Assembly (NCBI GenBank): GCA_039815365.1
Contig: JBCBZK010000140.1
Location: 1 to 8,943, forward strand
DNA from: CALBPI01 sp039815365
Lineage (GTDB): Bacteria > Pseudomonadota > Gammaproteobacteria > Steroidobacterales > Woeseiaceae
DNA length: 8,943 nt
Direction of reading: 5' to 3'
Position 1 is the stretch's first letter; every line of letters begins with the position of its first letter. Positions 1 through 6,840 of this stretch are shown here, one piece after another. The notes beneath the pieces are model-generated. The model was not told the DNA's origin. It made no database searches and was given only the letters and a program-made list of their open reading frames with translations. The position numbers and the translations under genes were made by a program.

Positions 1-817
1 CCGGGAACCGTCGATGGAGTTTTTTCGGAAATTCAAAACGCCGCTCGCCATCGGTATCGATATACGTGTGGTAACCCGCAAACTGATCAACGCCCCCAGG
101 GCTAAAATCCGAAAACAAGCAATAAACACCTGCCTACAGCGCTTTTTCCGCACTGCGCTGCAGCGTATCGCGGTCATGGCACAACACCATTTTGGTGCCG
201 AAAATCCGCTTGAAGAGGTGCGTCTGCAGCGGCTTCACGAGAATCGGCAACTCGATATCATCCAGCGCAGCGGCAATATCTGTGTTGGCATCCAAAGGGA
301 CATATTTGGGTGCAGGTACGCCGGCCGCCAACGCATGCCGAATGGTTTCCTGTTTATCGAGCATGTCGAGTTGCAACGCCGGCGGATTAATCTCAAGCCG
401 GTAGCGCTGCGCCAGCGCTGCATGGTTCTCTGCGACAAAGCCCACCGCCTCGTCGCTACCGCACAAAATCACGGTGCCCGGCGCAATGCGGGATGTCTCT
501 GTGTTCAATAACAGCTCGACCCAAAACTGCTCAGGCAGTGTGTTCGCCGGCGTTGCATAGAACGCCTGGCAAAACTTCGATGGCCTTGCGACGCAACTGG
601 CATCACTCGCGACACTGACCGAAATCCCGGCTTTTCCGAGACTGCGGGTCAGCGACAAAGCGTTCTCCTGCCCGCCCAAAAGCAGTACAGGTGCAGCAGG
701 CGCGGCCGCTGAGCGGTCGAGGGATGTGGCGTTGTCTTTCACGAAAAATACACGCTCATTTGGCAGTGCTCGTTTCGAACGAGCCCCGGCGGCACACAGG
801 CGAAAACGCCGGATCAC
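1..817 (-). pseudogene. ATP-grasp carboxylate-amine ligase-like gene, partial, interrupted by an in-frame TAG
   Basis: ATP-grasp enzymes join a carboxylate to an amine or similar group through an acyl-phosphate; here the product would be a cytoplasmic enzyme for glycan or amino-sugar modification. From a GTG at 815-817 the frame reads 227 codons to a TAG at 134-136. Visible are a nucleotide-fold-like start (PVLLLGG, residues 43-49), DKQETIRHALAAGVPAP (154-170), the ATP-binding strand ILVKP (192-196) and GTK with Lys209. After the TAG the same frame stays open to the window edge for 44 codons and still reads like ATP-grasp: FSDFSPGG (235-242), then GYHTYIDTDGE and FPKKLHRRFP. The stop therefore interrupts a gene rather than ending it. 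A single C-to-T change from CAG (Gln) would explain it; a sequencing error or stop readthrough is also possible. The start is uncertain: no good Shine-Dalgarno sequence is visible, and an alternative GTG lies at 740-742. The gene diverges from the sulfotransferase gene. Family call good; broken status moderate. Confidence 0.72.
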
Positions 818-1112
818 CGCAAGTTAAAATAATTGTTATAGCGGGCCAGTACGAAGGTTCTGTCCTCAACCCGGTTATTGTCGCGCAAAATGCAAAGAAA
901 ATCGTGTCGCACTCTACATAAATTCACAAATCGGGCGGTGATGATGTGCCACTGTGTCGGACTTGGTTCACAGTCGCCACCGTGACTCACCAGATGGACT
1001 TCCAAGTCTTGAAATTGCAGTATGCGTGCCCCGTACTGGTGCAAACAACGCAAACGACGTATGTTGCGAGCCCTGCGACAATTTTACGATAAAAACCAGC
1101 TCATACAGACAC
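818..1112. other. Divergent intergenic region without a convincing gene
   Basis: This 295-bp stretch separates the minus-strand ATP-grasp gene from the plus-strand sulfotransferase gene and should hold the start signals of both. Reading frames extend through it but have no domain-like sequence or ribosome binding site. It holds an interrupted inverted repeat (GACTTGG at 960-966, CCAAGTC at 1002-1008) and a GGCGGTGATGATG segment near 934-946 that only loosely resembles an ops element. A weak sigma70-like pair for the plus-strand unit is TTGCGA (1064-1069) and TACGAT (1085-1090) with a 15-bp spacer. None of these is strong enough for a firm call. Confidence 0.5.
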
Positions 1113-2144
1113 ATGCCTACGACACCAAACCCAACGAAGCCGCCGGCAGCGATCACCTATATTGTGGCTCGCGGACACTCCGGGTCTACGCTATTAACGA
1201 TGGCGATAGGCCGGCACCGTCAAGCAGCAGCAATGGGTGAAATCACGAATCTGTGTTTGCAATGTTATCGTGAGGAACCGAAAACGAAGTGGACTGCTCG
1301 GTGTGATTGCGGTGAACGACCGTTCGATTGCGAATACTGGGGGCAGGTCATCAAGGCGATTGATCGCCAGTTCGGCAAGAACCTCCGCGACAAACCGTTC
1401 TCTTGGCGCGTTTCAGATGTCGGCCTGGAAGAAGAGTATCGCGCTCGCGCACCGATAGCGGCACCGCGCTTCTGGTTTCAGAACAGCGCCTGGCGTGCGC
1501 TGCGTTACGCGCAGTACGGCACCAACCCGGCACTACGAGCGGTTGCCGGATTGTATCGGCCCCAGCGCACCTGGGCGGCGAATCGCGCATTCGTTGCAGC
1601 GCGGTTCCGCGAAGCAATGGGTGCAGACATCGCGGTGGATTCGTCAAAAGACATCCTCGGTGCTATCGATATGCACCGCTACGCTGGCGAACCGGTGCGC
1701 ATCCTGTTTCTGACACGCGACCCGCGCGGCAGTGTCTGGTCGAAAATCAAACATCAATCAGATCACCCGCAGCGCGACGCGCTTATTGCGTCGGAGACGG
1801 CCGAATGGATGAAGGTAAACCAACGATTCATCACATTGCTGCGCAACATTCCGGCAGCAGATCAGTTACACGTGCCTTACGAGTCACTGTGCAATGACCC
1901 GGATACAACCGTTCGAAGCATCGAGGCGTTTCTTGGCTTGCCGCATGATGACGACATTCTTGAGCCCACCCCGCAACCGTTTCATATGATTGCCGGCAAC
2001 AAGATTCGTTTCAGTCTGAAAGATTTCGTCATTCGCGAAGACAAGCGTTGGCGCGATGGCCTCACAGACGCTGAGATGCTACGTATTCAAACCCAATCTT
2101 CCCCTGTCGCCAGCCAGTTGGGCTACGACTTTTCGGCGTCCTAA
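1113..2144 (+). CDS. Sulfotransferase family protein (PAPS-dependent, glycan-directed)
   Basis: Predicted to move a sulfuryl group from PAPS to a hydroxyl or amine of a polysaccharide or its lipid-linked precursor in the cytoplasm. The 343-residue protein has the 5'-phosphosulfate-binding loop right at the N-terminus (RGHSGSTLL, residues 20-28), VDSSKD (175-180) and the 3'-phosphate-binding segment TRDPRGSVWS (201-210, with Arg202 and Ser210). A cysteine-rich insert (C48, C51, then CDCGERPFDCEYW at 64-76) follows the loop and could bind metal. The C-terminus has FHMIAGN (290-296) and ends near QLGY. I chose ATG 1113 because the PAPS loop normally sits close to the start; the frame extends to a GTG at 954, but that extension looks non-coding. 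No clear Shine-Dalgarno sequence is visible. It is first in a two-gene unit with the ATP-grasp gene 30 bp downstream and is related to the second sulfotransferase at 7671-8588. The acceptor is unknown. Confidence 0.88.
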   Translation: MPTTPNPTKPPAAITYIVARGHSGSTLLTMAIGRHRQAAAMGEITNLCLQCYREEPKTKWTARCDCGERPFDCEYWGQVIKAIDRQFGKNLRDKPFSWRVSDVGLEEEYRARAPIAAPRFWFQNSAWRALRYAQYGTNPALRAVAGLYRPQRTWAANRAFVAARFREAMGADIAVDSSKDILGAIDMHRYAGEPVRILFLTRDPRGSVWSKIKHQSDHPQRDALIASETAEWMKVNQRFITLLRNIPAADQLHVPYESLCNDPDTTVRSIEAFLGLPHDDDILEPTPQPFHMIAGNKIRFSLKDFVIREDKRWRDGLTDAEMLRIQTQSSPVASQLGYDFSAS

Positions 2145-2174
2145 TGCGCCTTACGATCAGCGACGAGTAACACT

Positions 2175-3287
2175 ATGGCTAGAGCACCAATCGCCAGCAT
2201 CAAGCGCCGCTGGAAGCAAATGAGCGAAGCCGCCGAGGCAGGACACAAAAGCATCGCTGCACAACTCGCAGACCATGCCCGTTTACGCTTGGTGGGCAGC
2301 AAGATCAACATGGACGAGTATCACACGCTCGCTTTGTACAACCGCGAATTGCATCTCGACAACGACGTCACGCGCTATGGCGGTAGGGATCTGAAAAATG
2401 AAATCCACGCCCAGCTCAATAATATTCGCTGGGAAGGGATGATGACCGATAAGTTCATCCAGTATTCGCTGCTCAAGCATTTCGCAGTGCCGCATCCAAC
2501 GGTTCAGGCACTTGTCAGCCCGCACATGAGGCGCACGACTGGCGACATACCAGTGCTCATGAACGCACCTGACATTGCTGACTTTTTGACTGACACAGCT
2601 CGCTACCCATTTTTCTGCAAAGCAGTGAAAGGCTCTTTCGGTAGCGGCGCAATGCGCGTCGATGCCATTGATACTGACAGCAACACACTAACCCTGGCGG
2701 ACGGATCGAAGCAGTCCGTCGAGCAACTGTGTGACGCCATGCTGCAATGCCAGCAATTCGGTCTATTAATCCAGGACGCCGCCCAACCCGAACCTTCTTT
2801 AGTGCCGACCATTGGCAATGTCCTGTCCGGTCTTCGAATGATCGTGCTCGTCGGTGACGATGGCCCGCAACACTTTCGAACATCATGGAAAGTGCCTGTC
2901 GGCGGCAACATCATCGACAATTACGACAGTGGCAGGACCGGCAATCTTGTGGCAGATATTGATGTCACTAACGGTACCGTCAATCGCGTTGTCGGCGGCT
3001 ATGCTGTTGATGCAACGGTGAATCCGCCGCACCCGGACACAGGGGTAACCCTTGCAGGCATGCAACTTCCGGGCTGGGACGCATTGTCTGATACGGTCAT
3101 GCGCGCGGCGATGTGCTTCCCCGGGTTCCGCTGGCAACACTGGGACGTGGGCATCACGGCCACCGGTCCGACCATATTCGAGCTGAACTCGGCCGGCGCA
3201 GTCGCGCCTGCGCAAGTCGCCGCAGGTCGTGGCGTTATGGATGAGCAACTCACCCAATTCCTGGACAAGTATCGCCACACGCGTTAA
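2175..3287 (+). CDS. Sugar-transfer-associated ATP-grasp protein
   Basis: The 370-residue protein matches the ATP-grasp family that accompanies sugar-transfer and capsule loci (ATPgrasp_ST type). Its reaction is not established; ATP-dependent ligation of a carboxylate to a sugar or amine is the family-based expectation, in the cytoplasm. Visible landmarks in order are DKFIQYSLL with Asp92-Lys93, the ATP-binding strand FFCKAVKGSFGSG (146-158) with a glycine-rich loop, LSGLRMIVLV (217-226), VGGNIIDNYDSG (242-253), HPDTG (286-290), LPGWD (298-302), and the metal-ligand region WDVGITATGPTIFELNSAG (323-341) with Asp324, Glu336 and Asn338. All key positions look intact. There is no signal peptide or membrane segment. 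The start at ATG 2175 has only a weak GACGAG upstream; the short gap to the sulfotransferase suggests co-transcription and a shared substrate. Its stop lies 9 bp from the stop of the converging heparinase-like gene. Confidence 0.85.
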   Translation: MARAPIASIKRRWKQMSEAAEAGHKSIAAQLADHARLRLVGSKINMDEYHTLALYNRELHLDNDVTRYGGRDLKNEIHAQLNNIRWEGMMTDKFIQYSLLKHFAVPHPTVQALVSPHMRRTTGDIPVLMNAPDIADFLTDTARYPFFCKAVKGSFGSGAMRVDAIDTDSNTLTLADGSKQSVEQLCDAMLQCQQFGLLIQDAAQPEPSLVPTIGNVLSGLRMIVLVGDDGPQHFRTSWKVPVGGNIIDNYDSGRTGNLVADIDVTNGTVNRVVGGYAVDATVNPPHPDTGVTLAGMQLPGWDALSDTVMRAAMCFPGFRWQHWDVGITATGPTIFELNSAGAVAPAQVAAGRGVMDEQLTQFLDKYRHTR

Positions 3288-3296
3288 CGGCTTGCC

Positions 3297-5303
3297 TCAG
3301 ACGTCGAAGCTCAAAACGCTGACCAGTGTGATGTCGCCAGTCGCCGTTATACTCGCACTAACAGTATCTGCAGCTTCTTTGACGTGATAACGGCGGCTCA
3401 TCCATCCTGAGATCGGCTCATATGAACCGCGCAGCTGGGTCACGCTCGTGCCTTCCGGCAATTGCAGTTCGTGACGCTTGCCGTCAAGCGTTGCGATGAC
3501 TCTTTGCCCGTTAACGCTGACTTGGCACTCCGGCGCAAAATGGAAGTGCACCGTGAGCTTGTGCTCGGCGTTCGCTGATATACGATCTTCGAATCGCATC
3601 GCCCGCGCGGTTTTGTCGAGGACCACTTCCCGCGTATGGATCACCGGATCAGCCAGTTTCGAATAGCCATCATGAGAACCGACGATGCGCGTCTGTTCTT
3701 GATCATCAAGCCAATCGAGGCGTTGCGCATTCGCTCGTTGCCCCCACAAAAACGGACCTTGGATCTCCGACTGATCCTCATCATCAACGCCTACGGTGTT
3801 GTGCGCGGCTGTAGTGCGAAAGTAGTGGCGCCATTGCGGATGGCTGTAGTAGTCATACGTGCCAGGATCAATCAGCAGCGAGTGACCGCCATAGCGCACA
3901 GCAACGCTCAATGCATCAGCATGACCATGAGCGGCAAGACTGCCGAGCCCCAATGGCCCACAATCGAATAACGCACTGATTGCCGTATCGCTGCCAGAGT
4001 CACCGCTCTGCAACAGCGCATAGCCCGACTCACCGAATAGCCGGCTTGTCAGTGCAGGCGCGTCACGGGTATCTGCCGTCGTTGTCAGCAGCTCGCGCTG
4101 CGCATCGTCGTACAGCCATAGCGCCGATTGGGCGGGCCGCCGAACATGCGCTGCCAATGCAGGGTTTTGCAACAGACACGCGCCCATTGCCAGTACAGCG
4201 TTCATATCGTATTGGTCTTCACCCAAATACAACACGTAGCCATCATCCTGGTCTCCAAACATCGGCAGCTCACCGCCGGCCGCTAATTCGGCAGGAAATG
4301 CGAACATCGCTGCCAGACGCTCACGATACGTCGCAGAAACTGGCATACCGGTACGCTCGCCGGCTAACGCGACTACCGTCAAAAACTGCAGTACGAAGAA
4401 CTGATAACCAAGCGCCTGCTCTGGCGTACAACCATCTTCAAAGGCGAAGTCGGCTACCCACCCTTCCAGCCCTGCCAATGCCTCTTCGCGTAACCGCTGC
4501 GCGTCGGGAAAATCCGGGAAATAGCTACATGCGACGAACACGCCTGCCAGTTCACCGACCAGGTGATTGTTTGCCGAGGATCCCCCCGAATACTTGCGCG
4601 CGACTTCCCAGACATGCAGATACGCACAATGATAAATACGCTGCCATCTGTCGTCCGTCATCGCCTGACTGTCTCGAATCAAATCAATCGCTGCGACCCA
4701 ATTGATGATCCGGATACCTAACTCGAGCGGACTGCGCCAATTCATGCCATAACCGAACCGGTTGGCGTCCATCCATGACTCCAGGTGTTCCATGCAACTC
4801 TCGGCGTAGCGCTCTTGACCCGTCCACCGGTACGCTCGCCCGAGCGTGACCAGATGATGATGTCGGCTGGGCTCCCAAACGAGTTTGCAGTCACCGAATA
4901 CGGAGAAATCGCGGTAGTTGGTCGACTGAATCAGCCGCATCGGGCCGCGCTTGCCGCTACTGTGATCTTTTTGCCAATCCATCGGATCGCCTAAATCACA
5001 GGGGTCCATATCGAAGAACCTGAGTTTGTGGTCGGCAACCTGATCTGCTTCAGCGATGAGCTGTGACAAGCCGTGCGGCGTGTGCGCATTCAATGCGTCA
5101 ACAGCCGTTTCGTTGAACATCGCAAAACCTGGCGTGTACTCAATCGCACTCACACCGGGCCGGATGGAAGACGCCTTTGGCGTAAGACCGAGCGGAAACC
5201 GAACCCGATCAACCACGTCTACCGCCGCATGTTGCAAGCGACCGACGATTTCTTGCGCGTCCATCGCTCGCAACCGCTTCACGTACCAACCAAGGCTTTG
5301 CAT
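3297..5303 (-). CDS. Heparinase II/III family protein (putative polysaccharide lyase)
   Basis: The family cleaves uronic-acid-containing glycans by beta-elimination. The 668-residue protein has an N-terminal alpha-helical toroid part (about 90-410) and a C-terminal beta-sandwich part (about 420-665). Landmarks are MNWRSPLELGIRIINWV (187-203), SSANNHLVGE (242-251), EDGCTPEQALGYQFF (289-303), MFGDQDDGYVL (348-358), AHGHADALSV (458-467), LLIDPGTYDYY (476-486) and RHYFRTTAAHNTV (492-504). By analogy with heparinase III (Asn, Tyr, His), Asn246, Tyr300 and His459 or His461 are the likely catalytic set; that is inference. The start is well supported: AGGA lies 7 bases before the ATG. No signal peptide is visible; the N-terminus (WYVKRLRAMDAQEIVGRL) is of the kind seen in family members inside polysaccharide biosynthesis loci. 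It lies 21 bp after the GNAT gene and is probably its operon partner. It may trim or edit the chain rather than degrade it for food; the substrate is unknown. Confidence 0.9.
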   Translation of the reverse strand: MQSLGWYVKRLRAMDAQEIVGRLQHAAVDVVDRVRFPLGLTPKASSIRPGVSAIEYTPGFAMFNETAVDALNAHTPHGLSQLIAEADQVADHKLRFFDMDPCDLGDPMDWQKDHSSGKRGPMRLIQSTNYRDFSVFGDCKLVWEPSRHHHLVTLGRAYRWTGQERYAESCMEHLESWMDANRFGYGMNWRSPLELGIRIINWVAAIDLIRDSQAMTDDRWQRIYHCAYLHVWEVARKYSGGSSANNHLVGELAGVFVACSYFPDFPDAQRLREEALAGLEGWVADFAFEDGCTPEQALGYQFFVLQFLTVVALAGERTGMPVSATYRERLAAMFAFPAELAAGGELPMFGDQDDGYVLYLGEDQYDMNAVLAMGACLLQNPALAAHVRRPAQSALWLYDDAQRELLTTTADTRDAPALTSRLFGESGYALLQSGDSGSDTAISALFDCGPLGLGSLAAHGHADALSVAVRYGGHSLLIDPGTYDYYSHPQWRHYFRTTAAHNTVGVDDEDQSEIQGPFLWGQRANAQRLDWLDDQEQTRIVGSHDGYSKLADPVIHTREVVLDKTARAMRFEDRISANAEHKLTVHFHFAPECQVSVNGQRVIATLDGKRHELQLPEGTSVTQLRGSYEPISGWMSRRYHVKEAADTVSASITATGDITLVSVLSFDV

Positions 5304-5310
5304 AAATAGG

Positions 5311-5314
5311 TCCT
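5311..5314 (-). promoter_or_regulatory. Shine-Dalgarno sequence of the heparinase-like gene
   Basis: Read on the minus strand, AGGA is followed by seven bases (CCTATTT) and the ATG at 5303-5301. It lies inside the 21-bp gap after the GNAT gene and fixes the start of the heparinase-like protein. Confidence 0.6.
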
Positions 5315-5324
5315 GTTAATACCG

Positions 5325-6476
5325 CTATGGGCTTGAATGTTGAATAAATCGGCCGTTAGGCCAGAGCGACAGCGATTTTAGTGGCGCATTCGCAAGGCTC
5401 GGCACGCCACAGAACAGCGACAGACCTTCTGATGTTGCGGCGCGCCAGCGCATTTTATGCGGTGTTGCGTGCGCGAGGAAATCATAAATCAGCGCACCTT
5501 CGGCAATGCAGTCGCTAATGACCCGCTCGCGCAACGAGTTACCTGCGCCTGCGACGCCGTCAGGATCGAATGCCTCCTGAATGGCCATCATGCGATCGCC
5601 GTAACGGTAACCTAATTGCATTGCGGCAGTGCTGCCGTCAATTTGCATGCGATAGAACCGCAGCCACCCGCGTGCCAATGCAACAGGGATGAAACGACGG
5701 TAGAATTGCGCGAGCAAGGGTCGGCGTTCGAAGCTGCCCTGTTTGCCAACAGCGTGCCAACGACGGGCATGCATCGCAAAGAAATCCTCGAGCCATCCAT
5801 CCAGGTCGTCAGCGTGATTCGGCTGCAAGCGTTCTACTAACGCTGCATCTGCAAATTGACGACTTTGACGTCGCAAGTTGTAGCGTGTGCCTTTTGAAAG
5901 ACGTTTCAAGTACGTGTCATGGCAATCGGGTAACGCAATCTCACAATATTCAAACGATCGGGTATAGCAAAACCCGTGCATTCGCTCGGCAACAACGGAC
6001 ATGCGCTCACTGCAACCGGCGCCCGTTCGTGTGTGCGGTATCCACATCCAATCGAAATGGACTGCGCAGTCCACAATCGCATCGCTGAGCGCTGATGCGA
6101 CACCTGTCACAGTCCCATCTATGATCAAGTCCTGATTTTCTGCGCCGCTGTGACAATCGCCAAGTACCCGCAGACATCGATACGTCCGCAGGCCGGCCAA
6201 GCGCATCTCACCGACGTAGAACGGCGCGATACCGCACAAGCGTTGTTGCGCGTCTCGGGCCGTCAAAATAAGCATGGGTGGCGCGCTTGGCACGATATCA
6301 AGCCACGCGCTGATCCACTCGTGTGTCAGAAACAAACTCGCAGTATCGCTGCGCGAGAGTAGTGTATTCCACTCTGATTCGAGTGCATCAAAGCCGGCGC
6401 GATCACTGATTGTTTCTATGGTGTAGGACAAAGCTGAACAACGCCGCGGCAAAATGGAAGCAAAAAAAACAGCCAA
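5325..6476 (-). CDS. FemAB/CelD-like GNAT-fold acyltransferase (Acetyltransf_6 type)
   Basis: Proteins of this kind (COG5653, CelD/BcsL-like) are common in exopolysaccharide loci, where they are thought to transfer an acyl or aminoacyl group; the donor and acceptor are unknown here. Typical features, numbered from TTG 6476: SEWNTLLSRSDTASLFLTHEW at about 34-54 (the usual N-terminal motif of the family), YLKRLSKGTRYNLRRQ (189-204), FFAMHARRWH (232-241), a core that includes LRFYRMQIDGSTAAMQLGYRYG (272-293), and DFLAHATPHKMRW (332-344), matching the family's conserved D-F-L...K-x-R-W end. The frame is open back to a GTG at 6563, but that stretch has no ribosome site. TTG 6476 has AGGGA eight bases upstream, so I prefer it and a protein of 383 residues; TTG 6431 is another option. 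The call is firm, the start is not. It is first in the minus-strand unit with the heparinase-like gene and diverges from the GT26 gene. Confidence 0.83.
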   Translation of the reverse strand: MAVFFASILPRRCSALSYTIETISDRAGFDALESEWNTLLSRSDTASLFLTHEWISAWLDIVPSAPPMLILTARDAQQRLCGIAPFYVGEMRLAGLRTYRCLRVLGDCHSGAENQDLIIDGTVTGVASALSDAIVDCAVHFDWMWIPHTRTGAGCSERMSVVAERMHGFCYTRSFEYCEIALPDCHDTYLKRLSKGTRYNLRRQSRQFADAALVERLQPNHADDLDGWLEDFFAMHARRWHAVGKQGSFERRPLLAQFYRRFIPVALARGWLRFYRMQIDGSTAAMQLGYRYGDRMMAIQEAFDPDGVAGAGNSLRERVISDCIAEGALIYDFLAHATPHKMRWRAATSEGLSLFCGVPSLANAPLKSLSLWPNGRFIQHSSP

Positions 6477-6614
6477 TCGGGTATTCCCTGACGCTGCGCG
6501 CCACCCGATTCGCCATAGCCATAAGAACACCAGACTTGCCCCGATGCCACAAGTGCATAGCACACAGTTGGCAGCGTACCTGCGTCACGGCGAAACCCAG
6601 CCAATTGAGGCACA

Positions 6615-6627
6615 ATATGGTCCATAT
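6615..6627. repeat. 13-bp palindrome, possible operator
   Basis: ATATGG-T-CCATAT is a perfect inverted repeat of two 6-bp arms around one base. It lies between the two divergent units, about 140 bp upstream of the GNAT start and 210 bp upstream of the GT26 start. A dimeric regulator could bind here; that is inference only, and a palindrome of this size can occur by chance. Confidence 0.25.
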
Positions 6628-6699
6628 CGAGCGTTTTGAAACACGACGGGTTCCGCAGCATGTCGCTGTGAGCAAGTTAGCGTTTTTGCTTGAAAAAAC

Positions 6700-6727
6700 T
6701 TGTATTTCTCATCGACTGAACTATCTT
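6700..6727 (+). promoter_or_regulatory. Candidate sigma70-like promoter, distal, for the GT26 unit
   Basis: TTGTAT (6700-6705), a 16-bp spacer and TATCTT (6722-6727) lie in an AT-rich stretch, giving a leader of roughly 105 bases before the ATG at 6841. Each hexamer differs from consensus at two positions. Confidence 0.3.
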
Positions 6728-6794
6728 AGCGTCTGCCCGCGTCAAGGCAACTCTGACCCGTCCAGCTGAGAAAAACACAACGGGTCCGACAGCT

Positions 6795-6822
6795 TTGGTG
6801 GAAGGCCCCACATCTCTATATT
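6795..6822 (+). promoter_or_regulatory. Candidate sigma70-like promoter, proximal, for the GT26 unit
   Basis: TTGGTG (6795-6800), a 16-bp spacer and TATATT (6817-6822; five of six bases match the -10 consensus). Transcription would begin near 6829, only about a dozen bases before the ATG at 6841. This would give an almost leaderless message, which agrees with the lack of a Shine-Dalgarno sequence for this gene. Confidence 0.35.
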
Positions 6823-6840
6823 CAGTATGCGATTTTGACT

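Larger units (their letters stand above)
6477..6840. other. Divergent control region between the GNAT and GT26 genes
   Basis: About 364 bp with no convincing gene. Short minus-strand frames cross it (for example 6416-6661) but have no ribosome site or domain-like sequence. The right half is richer in A and T, and holds two candidate promoters for the GT26 unit (listed separately) and a 13-bp palindrome at 6615-6627. An inverted repeat GACCCG (6755-6760) / CGGGTC (6781-6786) flanks a 20-base loop, but no T-run follows it, so it does not look like a terminator. I see no clear promoter for the minus-strand unit. Confidence 0.5.

Noticed and set aside
14..511. A 165-codon plus-strand open frame at the left edge
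   Set aside because: It is antisense to the ATP-grasp gene, has no domain-like pattern and no ribosome site; the minus-strand frame carries the recognisable motifs.
934..950. Possible ops (RfaH) element: GGCGGTGATGATGTGCC
   Set aside because: Only GGCGGT matches the ops consensus GGCGGTAGCGTGC; the essential central TAG is missing and no JUMPstart context is visible.
814..1053. A 79-codon minus-strand frame in the first intergenic region
   Set aside because: No domain-like sequence and no Shine-Dalgarno sequence; it would overlap the start of the ATP-grasp gene.
3980..4705. A 241-codon plus-strand open frame
   Set aside because: It lies wholly opposite the heparinase-like gene and is rich in Arg, His, Pro and Ser, as expected for an antisense frame in high-GC DNA.
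6416..6661. A small minus-strand open frame in the divergent region upstream of the GNAT gene
   Set aside because: It has no ribosome binding site and no recognisable pattern, and it overlaps the start of the better supported GNAT frame.
6755..6786. Possible terminator from GACCCG/CGGGTC
   Set aside because: The stem is six pairs with a 20-base loop and there is no T-run after it; no gene ends nearby.
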